Shown piece after piece: positions 1-8,057 of a DNA stretch of 53,799 nucleotides. A model generated the notes under the pieces. It saw nothing but the letters and a program-made list of their open reading frames with translations. It was not told the DNA's origin and did not search any database. The translations under genes and the position numbers were made by a program. This DNA comes from CAZHTS01 sp964535315. Lineage in GTDB: Bacteria > Chloroflexota > Anaerolineae > Anaerolineales > Anaerolineaceae. The DNA is taken from the NCBI GenBank assembly GCA_964535315.1, contig CAZHTS010000029.1:1-53799 (forward strand), written 5' to 3'. Numbering within the stretch: position 1 is the first letter of the stretch; every line of letters begins with the position of its first letter.

Positions 1-374
1 CCCTGACCAAGGACGTCAACACTGCCCCGCAGATGTTCATCCTCGGCTGGTGCGCGGACTACCCCGATCCTCAGAACTGGCTGTCGGTTTACTGGATGAG
101 CAGCTCGTCCTTCGCCGATCGCATCGGTTACAAGAACGCCGATGTGGATGCCAAGATGCAGGCTGCCGATGTGGAACTGGATACCACCAAGCGTATGGGT
201 CTGTACGACGAAGCCCAGAAACTGCTGGTTGACAGCGCTCCGGGCGCCTTCATGTGGAACAACGTGAACTCGTATCTGGTCAAGCCGTACGTCAAGGGCA
301 TTGCCACCACCCCGCAGGATTCCGGCTGGTCTGGCGACAACGATCCGTTGACGATCACGATCGAGAAGAAGTAG
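1..374 (+). CDS. Peptide ABC transporter solute-binding protein, C-terminal part
   Basis: This is the last 123 or so codons of an extracellular solute-binding protein (SBP_bac_5 type); the start lies before the window. The visible part reads through a conserved region with WCADYPDPQNW, typical of the late part of lobe II/I in oligopeptide- and dipeptide-binding proteins, and ends in acidic and lysine residues (EKK). The protein would sit outside the membrane, probably as a lipoprotein, and pass peptides to the two permeases that follow. An intercistronic hairpin separates it from the first permease, a common way to make more binding protein than permease. The substrate cannot be told from this fragment. 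Confidence 0.9.
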   Translation, partial: LTKDVNTAPQMFILGWCADYPDPQNWLSVYWMSSSSFADRIGYKNADVDAKMQAADVELDTTKRMGLYDEAQKLLVDSAPGAFMWNNVNSYLVKPYVKGIATTPQDSGWSGDNDPLTITIEKK

Positions 375-394
375 TTTCTTCGATTGGAACTTCC

Positions 395-437
395 CTGGTT
401 GGCCGGTCGCAAGGCCGGCCAACCAGACCAAGTTTTT
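395..437 (+). terminator. Intercistronic hairpin with short T-run
   Basis: A perfect 12-bp stem (CTGGTTGGCCGG at 395-406 with CCGGCCAACCAG at 415-426) with an 8-nt loop lies between the binding-protein stop and the permease start, with TTTTT at 433-437. The T-run begins six bases after the stem, so it is likely a partial terminator or an mRNA-stabilising hairpin that lowers expression of the downstream permeases relative to the binding protein. Confidence 0.7.
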
Positions 438-456
438 GTGAGCAGGAATAAGAAAT

Positions 457-1455
457 ATGACCACTTACCTGATACGGCGGTTGCTCTGGTTGGTGCCGGT
501 GATCTTTGTCGTGGCAGGGCTGACCTTTGTCTTGATGCACAATGCGCCCGGCGGCCCGTGGGATCGTGATCCCAGCGCTCGCCAGGTGGACGCCAATACC
601 CAACGTTTGTTGAACGATTATTACGGTCTGGATAAGCCGCTCTGGCGCCAGTTCGCTGCTTACCTGATTGGGGATACAAAGAGCGATGGGGCGTTTGTGT
701 GCGGCCTGATTTGCGGTAATTTGGGCCCTTCGTACCGTATTCGCGGCATGAGCATTCAAGAATTTCTGTTTAAACCGCCGTCAGGACGGAATTTCTTTTA
801 CAGCCGCTTTGGGTATTCACTGCGGTTGGGCATCATCGCGTTGGCCTGGGCGGTGCTGATTGGCATCCCGGTGGGAATCATCTCGGCGCTCAAGCAAAAT
901 ACCTGGATCGATTACGTCAGCCTGCTGGTTGCCACGATCGGTATTTCGCTGCCGAACCTGGTCATGGCCATTTTCATGATCATTATCTTTGCATCCACCC
1001 TCCACCTGGTGAGCATCGTGCCGACGGATTGGGATACCGCCAACGTGTGGATTTTGCCATCGTTGGTGCTTGGCTTTGGCACCATGGCGCGCACGGCGCG
1101 CCTGATGCGGGCTTCGATGCTCGAGGTGATCCGCCAGGATTATATTCGCACGGCGCGCGCCAAGGGCCTGGCGGAACGGATTGTCATCAGCCGGCACATG
1201 ATCAAGAACGCCATGATCCCGGTGGTTACGATCCTCGGGCCGGCGTTGGCGACACTGGTCACCGGTTCATTTATCATCGAAACCATGTTTGGCTTCCCCG
1301 GCATGGGGCGTGCTTTCGTCAATGCCATCGGGCAGCGTGATTATTCGATGATCATGGGCACGACGGTGATTTATGCCTTGTTGGTGGCGTTGTCTAATCT
1401 GAGCGTGGACGTGGTGTACATTTTCCTGGATCCACGTATTCGCCTGACCGATTAG
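457..1455 (+). CDS. Peptide ABC transporter permease, DppB/OppB family
   Basis: A 332-residue inner-membrane permease of the BPD_transp_1 family. It has one N-terminal membrane helix (about residues 9-30), a long extracytoplasmic stretch to about residue 125, then five more hydrophobic helices. The cytoplasmic EAA-type loop that docks the ATPase is near residues 219-250, with RTARAKGL followed by hydrophobic sequence containing IPVV. The length fits the DppB/OppB family. The next gene, a DppC/OppC homologue, begins 18 bases later, so the two form the heterodimeric channel. The ATG is the first in frame after the hairpin, with AGGAAT upstream. The transported peptide class is not readable from sequence. 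Confidence 0.93.
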   Translation: MTTYLIRRLLWLVPVIFVVAGLTFVLMHNAPGGPWDRDPSARQVDANTQRLLNDYYGLDKPLWRQFAAYLIGDTKSDGAFVCGLICGNLGPSYRIRGMSIQEFLFKPPSGRNFFYSRFGYSLRLGIIALAWAVLIGIPVGIISALKQNTWIDYVSLLVATIGISLPNLVMAIFMIIIFASTLHLVSIVPTDWDTANVWILPSLVLGFGTMARTARLMRASMLEVIRQDYIRTARAKGLAERIVISRHMIKNAMIPVVTILGPALATLVTGSFIIETMFGFPGMGRAFVNAIGQRDYSMIMGTTVIYALLVALSNLSVDVVYIFLDPRIRLTD

Positions 1456-1473
1456 TTTGTCCGGAGGTGAGTT

Positions 1474-2463
1474 ATGTCTGAACAAACGGGTGAAAACAAA
1501 GCACCGGTGGCCGTCCTCGAAGTTGCCACGCCGCGCCGGGATCTGTTGATCGATGGTTTTTACCGCCTGACGCGCAATAAGGCCGCCATGGGTGGATTAA
1601 TCATCATCGTGTTGTTCTTTGTCGTTGCACTGGCGGCGCCGCTGTTGTCGCCCCACAATCCATTGCAAATCAACGATGGCCAGGGCTTTCTGCCGCCCTC
1701 CTGGGTGACAAGAGGACCGCAGGGAACGGCGGGCGTGCAAGCGTATCCGCTCGGCACCGATACCCTGGGCCGGGACGTGCTTAGCCGCACCATTTATGGG
1801 GCGCGCGTCTCAATGGTGGTGGGCCTGGTGCCGACCATCCTCATCCTGTTGATCGGTACGGTGGTCGGGCTGGTGGCCGGTTATTCGGGCGGCTGGATCG
1901 ACAACCTGCTGATGCGCTTTACGGATGTGGCCTACGCCTTCCCCGATTTGCTGTTCTTCATCATTGTCATGATCTCGCTGCGCGACACCTTCCTGGGAGA
2001 ACTGTTGAACGGTTTGTTCCTGTTGTTCGGCGCGCTGGCGATTATTGACTGGGTGGGCGTGGCGCGTATTGTGCGCGGCCAGGTGCTCTCGCTCAAGGAG
2101 AAGGAGTTCATCGAGGCGGCGCGGTGCATCGGCGCCAAAGACAGCCGGATCATGTTCCGCCATATTCTGCCCAACAGCCTGGGACCGTTAATCATCACGG
2201 CTGCGTTCCTGATCCCGGCCATGATCATTACCGAAGCGATTCTGGGCTACCTGGGCCTGGGGCTGCGCCCGACGACCAACCCGGATGCTTTCTTCATCAC
2301 CAGTTGGGGCGCGCTGCTGCTGGAAGGCCAGACGGCGATCAATGCCCAGCCCTGGCTGCTGCTGGCCCCCTCCATCTGCGTGGCGCTGATCGTGCTGGCT
2401 TTCACCTTCCTGGGCGATGGCCTGCGCGATGCGCTCGACCCGCGTTTGCAGGGTACGCAATAA
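1474..2463 (+). CDS. Peptide ABC transporter permease, DppC/OppC family
   Basis: A 329-residue permease of the DppC/OppC family. It has a cytoplasmic N-terminus with an RNKAA motif before the first membrane helix (the OppC_N signature), a periplasmic loop holding YPLGTDTLGRDVLSR, which is characteristic of this subfamily, and five further helices. The EAA loop is near residues 203-243 (EFIEAARCIGAKDSRIMFRH). A strong ribosome-binding site (CCGGAGGTGAG) stands before the ATG. It is the last gene before a clear terminator, so the transcription unit that enters from the left ends here and the matching ATPases lie farther down at 5950 and 7012. Confidence 0.94.
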   Translation: MSEQTGENKAPVAVLEVATPRRDLLIDGFYRLTRNKAAMGGLIIIVLFFVVALAAPLLSPHNPLQINDGQGFLPPSWVTRGPQGTAGVQAYPLGTDTLGRDVLSRTIYGARVSMVVGLVPTILILLIGTVVGLVAGYSGGWIDNLLMRFTDVAYAFPDLLFFIIVMISLRDTFLGELLNGLFLLFGALAIIDWVGVARIVRGQVLSLKEKEFIEAARCIGAKDSRIMFRHILPNSLGPLIITAAFLIPAMIITEAILGYLGLGLRPTTNPDAFFITSWGALLLEGQTAINAQPWLLLAPSICVALIVLAFTFLGDGLRDALDPRLQGTQ

Positions 2464-2483
2464 GCAACTCTGTGGTTAACCTG

Positions 2484-2515
2484 AACCCGGAGGCCGGCTG
2501 GCTTCCGGGTTTTTT
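2484..2515 (+). terminator. Rho-independent terminator after the permease genes
   Basis: Inverted repeat AACCCGGA (2484-2491) and TCCGGGTT (2504-2511), with additional GCC/GGC pairing inside, followed directly by TTTTT. This ends the binding-protein/permease unit. Confidence 0.85.
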
Positions 2516-2520
2516 GTTGG

Positions 2521-2526
2521 TATAAT
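2521..2526 (+). promoter_or_regulatory. -10 element TATAAT for the second solute-binding protein
   Basis: A perfect TATAAT lies right after the terminator, 31 bases before the likely ATG at 2558. Transcription would begin near 2533. I see no convincing -35 hexamer, as the region is the terminator stem and T-run. The 2540 ATG would leave almost no leader; the 2558 ATG leaves about 25 bases with a GGAG. Confidence 0.6.
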
Positions 2527-2557
2527 CCTGTCATCTTTTATGGAGCGTAAATCGATC

Positions 2558-4516
2558 ATGTTCACTGGACGACGAGTTTGGATGTGTGTATGTGCAAGCC
2601 TGATTGGCTTGAGTGTGCTTCTGGCGGCCTGCCAGGGGGCGCCTGCGGTAGAACCGACGGCGACGGCCGCCCCTACAGCTACGCTGGTGCTGCCGACTGC
2701 AACGGCGACCGTGCCGCCGCCACGCACGTTGGTGGTGTGCCTGGGGCAGGAACCCGCTTCTTTATATCTGTATGGCGGCTCGACGCGGGGGATGTGGAGC
2801 GTGCTGGAAGCGATTTATGACGGCCCAATTGACCGGCGCCAGTTCAACTACCAGCCGGTGATTCTGGAAAAATTGCCGGCCACGACGGATGGGGATGCCA
2901 CCCTGCAAGCGGTGGTGGTGCGCGCCGGCGATGCAGTGGTCAATGCGGACGGCGTCTTGACCAAACTGGCCAGCGGGACGCGGGTGTTGCCTTCGGGCTG
3001 CTCTGGCCCGGAATGCGCAATCGCCTGGGATGGCGCCAGCGAACTCAAGGTCGATCAAATGACGGTGAAGTTCAAGCTGCGCCCCGGGCTTAAATGGTCG
3101 GATGGCGAAGCGCTGACGGCCGCCGATTCGGTCTATTCGTTCCAGGTGTCCGCCGACCCGGCCACGCCGGTTTCTAAGACGCGCATCGACTACACTGCTT
3201 CGTACACCGCACTGGACGAGACCACCGTGCAGTGGGTCGGTCAGCCGGGATACGTTACCGGGCGTTACGCCACCCATTTCTGGCTGCCGCTGCCCAAACA
3301 TGCCTGGGGCCAGATGAGCCCCGAGCAGCTCAAGGATTCGGAAGACGCCCGTTTGCGCCCGTTGGGCTGGGGGCCGTATGTCATCCAGGAATGGGTGCAG
3401 GGCGATCACATTCGCCTGACGCGCAACCCGAATTACTTCCGGGCGGCGGAGGGTCTGCCGCATTTTGACACCCTGGTGTACCGCTTCCTGGGCGAGAACG
3501 GCGATAATAATCTGGCCGCTTTACAGGCTGGCGAGTGCGATGTGGTCGATCAGACGGCCATGCTCGATGACCAGCTCGAAAAGGTGTTGGATCTCAAGAA
3601 GGCTGATAAATTGCAGGCGTTGATCGGGCAGGGGCCCGAAACCGAGATCGTCGATTTTGGCATCCGCCCGCGGCAGTACGACGATGGCTACAACGCTTTT
3701 GGCGAGGATCGCCCCGATTTCTTCGGCGATGGGCGCGTGCGCAAGGCGCTGGCGATGTGTATGAACCGCCAGGAGGTGGTGGAGAAACAGCTGCTCTTGC
3801 AGTCGATTGTCCCGGCAAGCGCCATCCCACCCGGCCACCCGCTTTTCTCCGACCAGCTCAAGGCGCTGCCGTTTGACCCGGCAGCGGGCTCGGCCCTGTT
3901 GGATCAGGCGGGTTGGAAGGATTTCGATAACTCGCCGGATACGCCGCGTGTGGCGGCCGGGGCGGCCAACGTGGCGGATGGCACCCCCCTGGTGCTCAAG
4001 TACGCGACCACGGCGGCGCCGCTGCGCAAGGAAGTGGTGCGCCGTCTGTCGCTGTCGCTGGCGCAATGCGGCATCGGCCTGGACGTGCAGTATGTGGAGC
4101 CCGAGACGCTGTTTGCCCCCGGCGAGACCGGCCTGTTGTTTGGGCGTAATTTCACCCTGGCGCAGTTTGCCTGGCAGTCGTCGGACGAGCCTTCGTGCTT
4201 CTTATACGAGAGCAGCCAGATCCCCGGCCCGGCCAATCACTGGCTGGGGGTGAACATCACCGCCTATAACAACTCGGCCTACGATGCCGCCTGCCAGGCG
4301 GCGCGCCGTTCGCTGCCGGGTTCCGAGTCGTATACCCGCAATTATCAGGAAGCGGCGCGCATCTTGAGCGAGGACTTCCCGGTCATTCCGTTGTATTTCC
4401 ATTTGAAAATCGCCATCGCCCGGCCGGATCTGTGCGGGTTGGACATGGACGTCAGCGCCCGCAGCGAATTGTGGAGCCTGGAGACGTTAGACTACGGTGA
4501 TAAATGCCCGAAATAA
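2558..4516 (+). CDS. Peptide ABC transporter solute-binding lipoprotein
   Basis: An extracellular solute-binding protein of SBP_bac_5 type, 652 residues from this start, somewhat longer than the usual 500-600. It begins with a lipoprotein signal: basic residues, a hydrophobic stretch and the lipobox LLAAC, followed by a Thr/Pro/Ala-rich linker. Typical family stretches follow: SLYLYGGSTRG, LRPGLKWSDGEALTAADSVYS, LGWGPYVIQEW, and late in the protein RVRKALAMCMNR. An in-frame ATG at 2540 would add six residues, but 2558 fits the signal peptide better and has GGAG upstream. It has its own promoter. It is probably an alternative binding protein for the same transporter; the following broken gene is a diverged relative. 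Confidence 0.92.
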   Translation: MFTGRRVWMCVCASLIGLSVLLAACQGAPAVEPTATAAPTATLVLPTATATVPPPRTLVVCLGQEPASLYLYGGSTRGMWSVLEAIYDGPIDRRQFNYQPVILEKLPATTDGDATLQAVVVRAGDAVVNADGVLTKLASGTRVLPSGCSGPECAIAWDGASELKVDQMTVKFKLRPGLKWSDGEALTAADSVYSFQVSADPATPVSKTRIDYTASYTALDETTVQWVGQPGYVTGRYATHFWLPLPKHAWGQMSPEQLKDSEDARLRPLGWGPYVIQEWVQGDHIRLTRNPNYFRAAEGLPHFDTLVYRFLGENGDNNLAALQAGECDVVDQTAMLDDQLEKVLDLKKADKLQALIGQGPETEIVDFGIRPRQYDDGYNAFGEDRPDFFGDGRVRKALAMCMNRQEVVEKQLLLQSIVPASAIPPGHPLFSDQLKALPFDPAAGSALLDQAGWKDFDNSPDTPRVAAGAANVADGTPLVLKYATTAAPLRKEVVRRLSLSLAQCGIGLDVQYVEPETLFAPGETGLLFGRNFTLAQFAWQSSDEPSCFLYESSQIPGPANHWLGVNITAYNNSAYDAACQAARRSLPGSESYTRNYQEAARILSEDFPVIPLYFHLKIAIARPDLCGLDMDVSARSELWSLETLDYGDKCPK

Positions 4517-4539
4517 GCGGGTAAAGACGGGAGGCAGGC

Positions 4540-5652
4540 ATGCGACACTTGGCCGGGCGCAGAGATGAGTGGATGTTTTAGGTGGTGTGTTCCGCAATGT
4601 TGTTGGCTGCCTGCCAGCCTGTCGTTCAAACGCAGACGGTGAAATCAGGGTGGTGGAGACGCAGGTTGTCATGGTAGGAAAGACGCGCCTGGCGCNNNNN
4701 NNNNNNNNNNNNNNNNNNNNNNNNNNNNNNNNNNNNNNNNNNNNNNNNNNNNNNNNNNNNNNNNNNNNNNNNNNNNNNNNNNNNNNNNNNNNNNNGAAAT
4801 CAGGGTGGTGGAGACGCAGGTTGTCATGGTAGGAAAGACGCGCCTGGCGCTGGCCTATTGCACCGATAAACTGGCGCTGGTCAGGGCCGTCTACCCATAC
4901 CTGAGCGAGGCCGAGCAAAATGCATTGTTGATGCATTCGTTTGTGCTGCCGGAGTCGTGGGCTTATCCTGGCGATGAAAAGCTGGTGCGCTATCCTTTTG
5001 ACCCGCAAAAGGGCGGCGCTTTGCTGGATGAGGCCGGTTGGATACGGGTGGAGGGCGGCGAATTTCGCCGCAATGCATCTAGAACTGGCCTTTCAGTTTA
5101 CCAGCAACGATGTGCCTTTTCGCCGCACCTGGGCGGCGGTGTGGAAAGAACAGATGCGCACCTGTGGGGTGCGCATCACCCGTTTTCATGCCCCTGGGAC
5201 GTGGTGGTTTGGCGGGATGAGCGGGCTGGCGCGCCGTGATTTCGATCTGGGCGCGTTTGCGGGGCTCAGCGAGACCGAGCCCCACGCTGAGACGATCTAT
5301 GCCTGTGACGCCATCCCCGGTCGCGACCATCATTGGCAGAACGCTGGCTGAAGTGCCGGACAAAGACTGGACTGCGCTGCCGGAAGTCGACCAGAACCCG
5401 CTGGGGTTTGGGCTGTACGTGCTCAAGGAGTGGCGGAAAGGGGAAACCCCTATTGTGCTCCCGGAAAACGCCGAGGCACAATTGTTGGCCGGGCAGGTGG
5501 ACGTGTTGGGGCCGCAAACGCTGGCCGGGCTAAGTGAGGCGCTGCAGCAGGGGGCAGAGGAAGGTAAGATCGTCGTGCGCATGATCCCGGCGGTCACCTG
5601 GGAGCAGATTGTGTTTGACCTGAGTTATGCGGATGGGGAGACCGCCAAATAA
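4540..5652 (+). pseudogene. Broken, reordered solute-binding protein gene
   Basis: Remnant of another SBP_bac_5 lipoprotein. A ribosome-binding site (GGGAGG) and ATG at 4540 are followed by an in-frame TAG at 4579, then a lipobox-like LLAACQPV. After the assembly gap, three frames carry recognisable pieces: about 4805-5070 matches the late part of the neighbour (YPFDPQKGGALLDEAGW against LPFDPAAGSALLDQAGW), about 5073-5330 continues it after a frameshift (MRTCGVRITRF), and from about 5330 a third frame carries a piece that belongs earlier (NPLGFGLYVLKEW against LGWGPYVIQEW, then LAGQVDVLGPQT). The order is therefore signal, C-terminal half, middle. It cannot give a working protein as written. 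The reordering may be real decay or a misassembly next to the gap. Confidence 0.85.
4641..4850. repeat. 100-N scaffold gap flanked by identical 55-bp copies
   Basis: Bases 4641-4695 and 4796-4850 are identical over 55 bp and lie directly on either side of 100 N (4696-4795). An exact 55-base overlap abutting both sides of a conventional 100-N gap is what unmerged contig ends from a de Bruijn assembler using k=55 look like. The gap is probably not missing sequence: collapsing the copies joins the flanks without N. The reading frame stays broken either way. Confidence 0.9.
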
Positions 5653-5949
5653 CCTGTGTAATTGGTGCGCTGAATCACTGCACAGTTACCGTCTGCTATG
5701 GTATCATCGTGATGGAACCGATGATGGCGGGTGCTTTGCTGATAACGGTAGGGCTGGGGGTTGGGAAGGTTCGCTTCCTGGGTCAGGCACGCGGGGGGCT
5801 TTCTGATCTGGGATGTGTTTGAAATCCGTTGCGCCGGCGAAGGTTTTTTCCCGTCCTGGTCTTTAACTATTTGGGTGGTCGGCGTTACTCGTAGAGAGCG
5901 CATCTGTATTTTGGGCTGTTTACATTATCTTGATCCTGGCGAGGAAACT
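5653..5949 (+). promoter_or_regulatory. Intergenic region with weak promoter-like sequence
   Basis: These 297 bases hold no convincing gene. An open frame reaches back to an ATG at 5761, but it lacks a ribosome-binding site there and its first 63 codons do not resemble an ATPase N-terminus. A possible -10 (TATCAT, 5702-5707) with CTGCAC 18 bases upstream could drive the ATPase genes. TTTACATTATCT near 5918-5930 is another weak candidate. Confidence 0.3.
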
Positions 5950-6972
5950 GTGGTAGATCGAACAACACAACCGTTGCTCGAGGTGAAGAACCTCAAAACC
6001 TATTTCTACACCGAAGATGGCGTTGTAAAAGCCGTAGATGGGGTTGATTTTTATGTCAAACCAGGCGAAGTGTTGGGTTTGGTAGGGGAGTCCGGCTGTG
6101 GTAAGAGCGTTACCTCTTTTTCGATTTTGCGTCTGGTGGGGGTGCCGGGCAAGATTATAGACGGCGAGATTTTGTTTGAGGGGCGCAATTTACTCAAGCT
6201 GTCCGAAGCCGAGATGGTCAAGATGCGCGGGAACCGTATCTCGATGATCTTCCAGCAGCCGCAGACCAGCCTGAACCCCGTTTTTCGGGTAGGCGACCAG
6301 GTGGCAGAGGTGTTACAGGTTCACCAGGGGTTGAGCAAAGAAGCTTCGTGGGAAAAGGCGGTTGAACTGCTCAGCCTGGTGGGTATCCCGGATGCGGCCA
6401 AGAAGGCTTTGGCTTACCCGCACGAGATGTCCGGCGGTCAGGCGCAGCGTGTGATGATTGCGATGGGATTGGCGCTCAACCCGCGCTTATTGATCGCGGA
6501 CGAACCGACCACGGCTCTGGATGTAACCATCCAGGCACAGATTCTGGATTTGATGCGCGGCCTGCGCGAGCATTTTGGGACGGCGGTCATCCTGATCACG
6601 CACGATCTGGGGGTGATCGCAGAAATGGCCGACCGTGTGGCGGTGATGTATGCCGGCCGGGTGGTGGAAGAAAGCCCGGTGATCCCGCTGTTCGATTCGC
6701 CGCTGCATCCCTACACTCAGGGGTTGATTGGTTCGATCCCGGTGTTGGGGCGCATGTCCGAACGCCTGGATGTCATTCCCGGCACGGTGCCGAACCTGGT
6801 CAATTTACCGCCGGGGTGCCGCTTTGCGCCACGCTGCCGCTCGCGTGAGCGTTATGGTTTGAGTATTTGTGAACAGGTCGAACCGGAACTGGTCGAACTG
6901 CAACCCGGCCATAGCGTGCGCTGCTGGCTGTATACGGATCATGGTGATCACCGGGCCCCGATTCAGGCCTGA
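5950..6972 (+). CDS. Peptide ABC transporter ATPase, DppD/OppD family
   Basis: Cytoplasmic ATP-binding subunit, 340 residues from a GTG at 5950 preceded by GAGGA; this start gives VVDRTTQPLLEVKNLKTYF, the expected family N-terminus. Walker A GESGCGKS is near residue 46, the signature SGGQAQR near 160, and Walker B LLIADEPT near 180, with LITHDLGV as switch region. The C-terminal oligopeptide/dipeptide transporter extension is present, with the cysteine-containing GCRFAPRCRSRE and later SICEQ and RCWLY; in DppD-type proteins such cysteines can bind an iron-sulfur cluster (family knowledge, not shown here). It pairs with the next gene and would energise the permeases at 457-2463. Confidence 0.94.
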   Translation: MVDRTTQPLLEVKNLKTYFYTEDGVVKAVDGVDFYVKPGEVLGLVGESGCGKSVTSFSILRLVGVPGKIIDGEILFEGRNLLKLSEAEMVKMRGNRISMIFQQPQTSLNPVFRVGDQVAEVLQVHQGLSKEASWEKAVELLSLVGIPDAAKKALAYPHEMSGGQAQRVMIAMGLALNPRLLIADEPTTALDVTIQAQILDLMRGLREHFGTAVILITHDLGVIAEMADRVAVMYAGRVVEESPVIPLFDSPLHPYTQGLIGSIPVLGRMSERLDVIPGTVPNLVNLPPGCRFAPRCRSRERYGLSICEQVEPELVELQPGHSVRCWLYTDHGDHRAPIQA

Positions 6973-7011
6973 GCCTGCTTTTATCCAGACGAGAGACTTG
7001 TGAGGTTGTTT

Positions 7012-8013
7012 ATGAGCGAAGCTGTGTCCAAAGCAACGAAGACGAAGGATTTTATCGAGGTAAAGAATCTGACCAAGTACTTCCCCGTGCGCGGCGGCAT
7101 TCTGCAGCGCGTGGTGGCCTGGGTAAAGGCGGTTGAGGACGTCAGTTTTACGGTAAGAGAGGGTGAAACGTTGGGGCTGGTGGGCGAGTCGGGGTGCGGT
7201 AAGACGACCGTGGGGCGCACCATTCTGCGCCTGACAGAACCGACCTCCGGTTCGGTGGCGATCGACGGGGTAGACGTGTTCAGCCTCAAGGGGCGCCAGT
7301 TGAAAGAGATGCGCCGTGATATGCAGATCATCTTTCAGGATCCATACGCTTCACTGGACCCGCGTATGCCGATTGGCGAGTCGGTGTTGGAAGGGCTGCG
7401 TATCCATAAGATAGGGACGCAGCGCGAGCGCTATGACCGCATGATCGAAACGCTGCGTAAGGTGGGGCTGGAAGATTATCATGCCCGGCGCTACCCGCAT
7501 GAGTTTTCCGGCGGTCAGCGTCAGCGCATTGGCATCGCCCGCGCCCTGGCGCTGCGCCCGCGTTTTATCATTTGTGATGAGCCGGTATCTGCGTTGGATG
7601 TGTCTATCCAGTCGCAGGTGTTGAATATTTTGAAGGATTTGCAGCAAGAATTTGGGTTGACGTATCTGTTCATTGCCCATAATTTGAGCGTAGTGGAGCA
7701 TATTTCGGATCGTGTGGCGGTGATGTACCTGGGAAAGATGGTCGAATTGACCAGCCGTGAGGATCTGTTCCGCAACCCGCTGCATCCGTACACGCAGGCG
7801 TTGATGTCGGCTATTCCTATCCCGGATCCCAAGATCAAACGCGAGCGCACCATTTTGAAGGGAGATGTTCCCAGCCCTCTGCGCCCACCGGCGGGGTGCC
7901 GTTTTCACCCGCGCTGCCCGGTGGCCATGGAGCAATGCGCCCTCGAGGTGCCCAAACTTCAGGAGGCCGATGCAAACCATCTGGTCGCCTGCTGGCGTGT
8001 GAACAAGGCGTAG
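7012..8013 (+). CDS. Peptide ABC transporter ATPase, DppF/OppF family
   Basis: Second ATP-binding subunit, 333 residues from the ATG at 7012, which has GAGG six bases upstream; a GTG at 7000 in the same frame is less likely. Early KYFPVRGGILQR is typical of OppF/DppF. Walker A is GESGCGKTT, the signature FSGGQRQRIGIARAL, Walker B IICDEPVSALD, and the C-terminal extension again has GCRFHPRCP with later cysteines. The gene starts 39 bases after the DppD homologue stop, so both ATPases form one unit that completes the importer. Confidence 0.94.
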   Translation: MSEAVSKATKTKDFIEVKNLTKYFPVRGGILQRVVAWVKAVEDVSFTVREGETLGLVGESGCGKTTVGRTILRLTEPTSGSVAIDGVDVFSLKGRQLKEMRRDMQIIFQDPYASLDPRMPIGESVLEGLRIHKIGTQRERYDRMIETLRKVGLEDYHARRYPHEFSGGQRQRIGIARALALRPRFIICDEPVSALDVSIQSQVLNILKDLQQEFGLTYLFIAHNLSVVEHISDRVAVMYLGKMVELTSREDLFRNPLHPYTQALMSAIPIPDPKIKRERTILKGDVPSPLRPPAGCRFHPRCPVAMEQCALEVPKLQEADANHLVACWRVNKA

Positions 8014-8057
8014 GTAGTGTATTGGGTTCATTTGTTTTTTAGTGTGAGGGTCTGGCG

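Noticed and set aside
5761..5949. N-terminal extension of the DppD-type ATPase from an ATG at 5761
   Set aside because: No ribosome-binding site at 5761, the added 63 residues do not resemble the family, and the GTG at 5950 gives the normal length.
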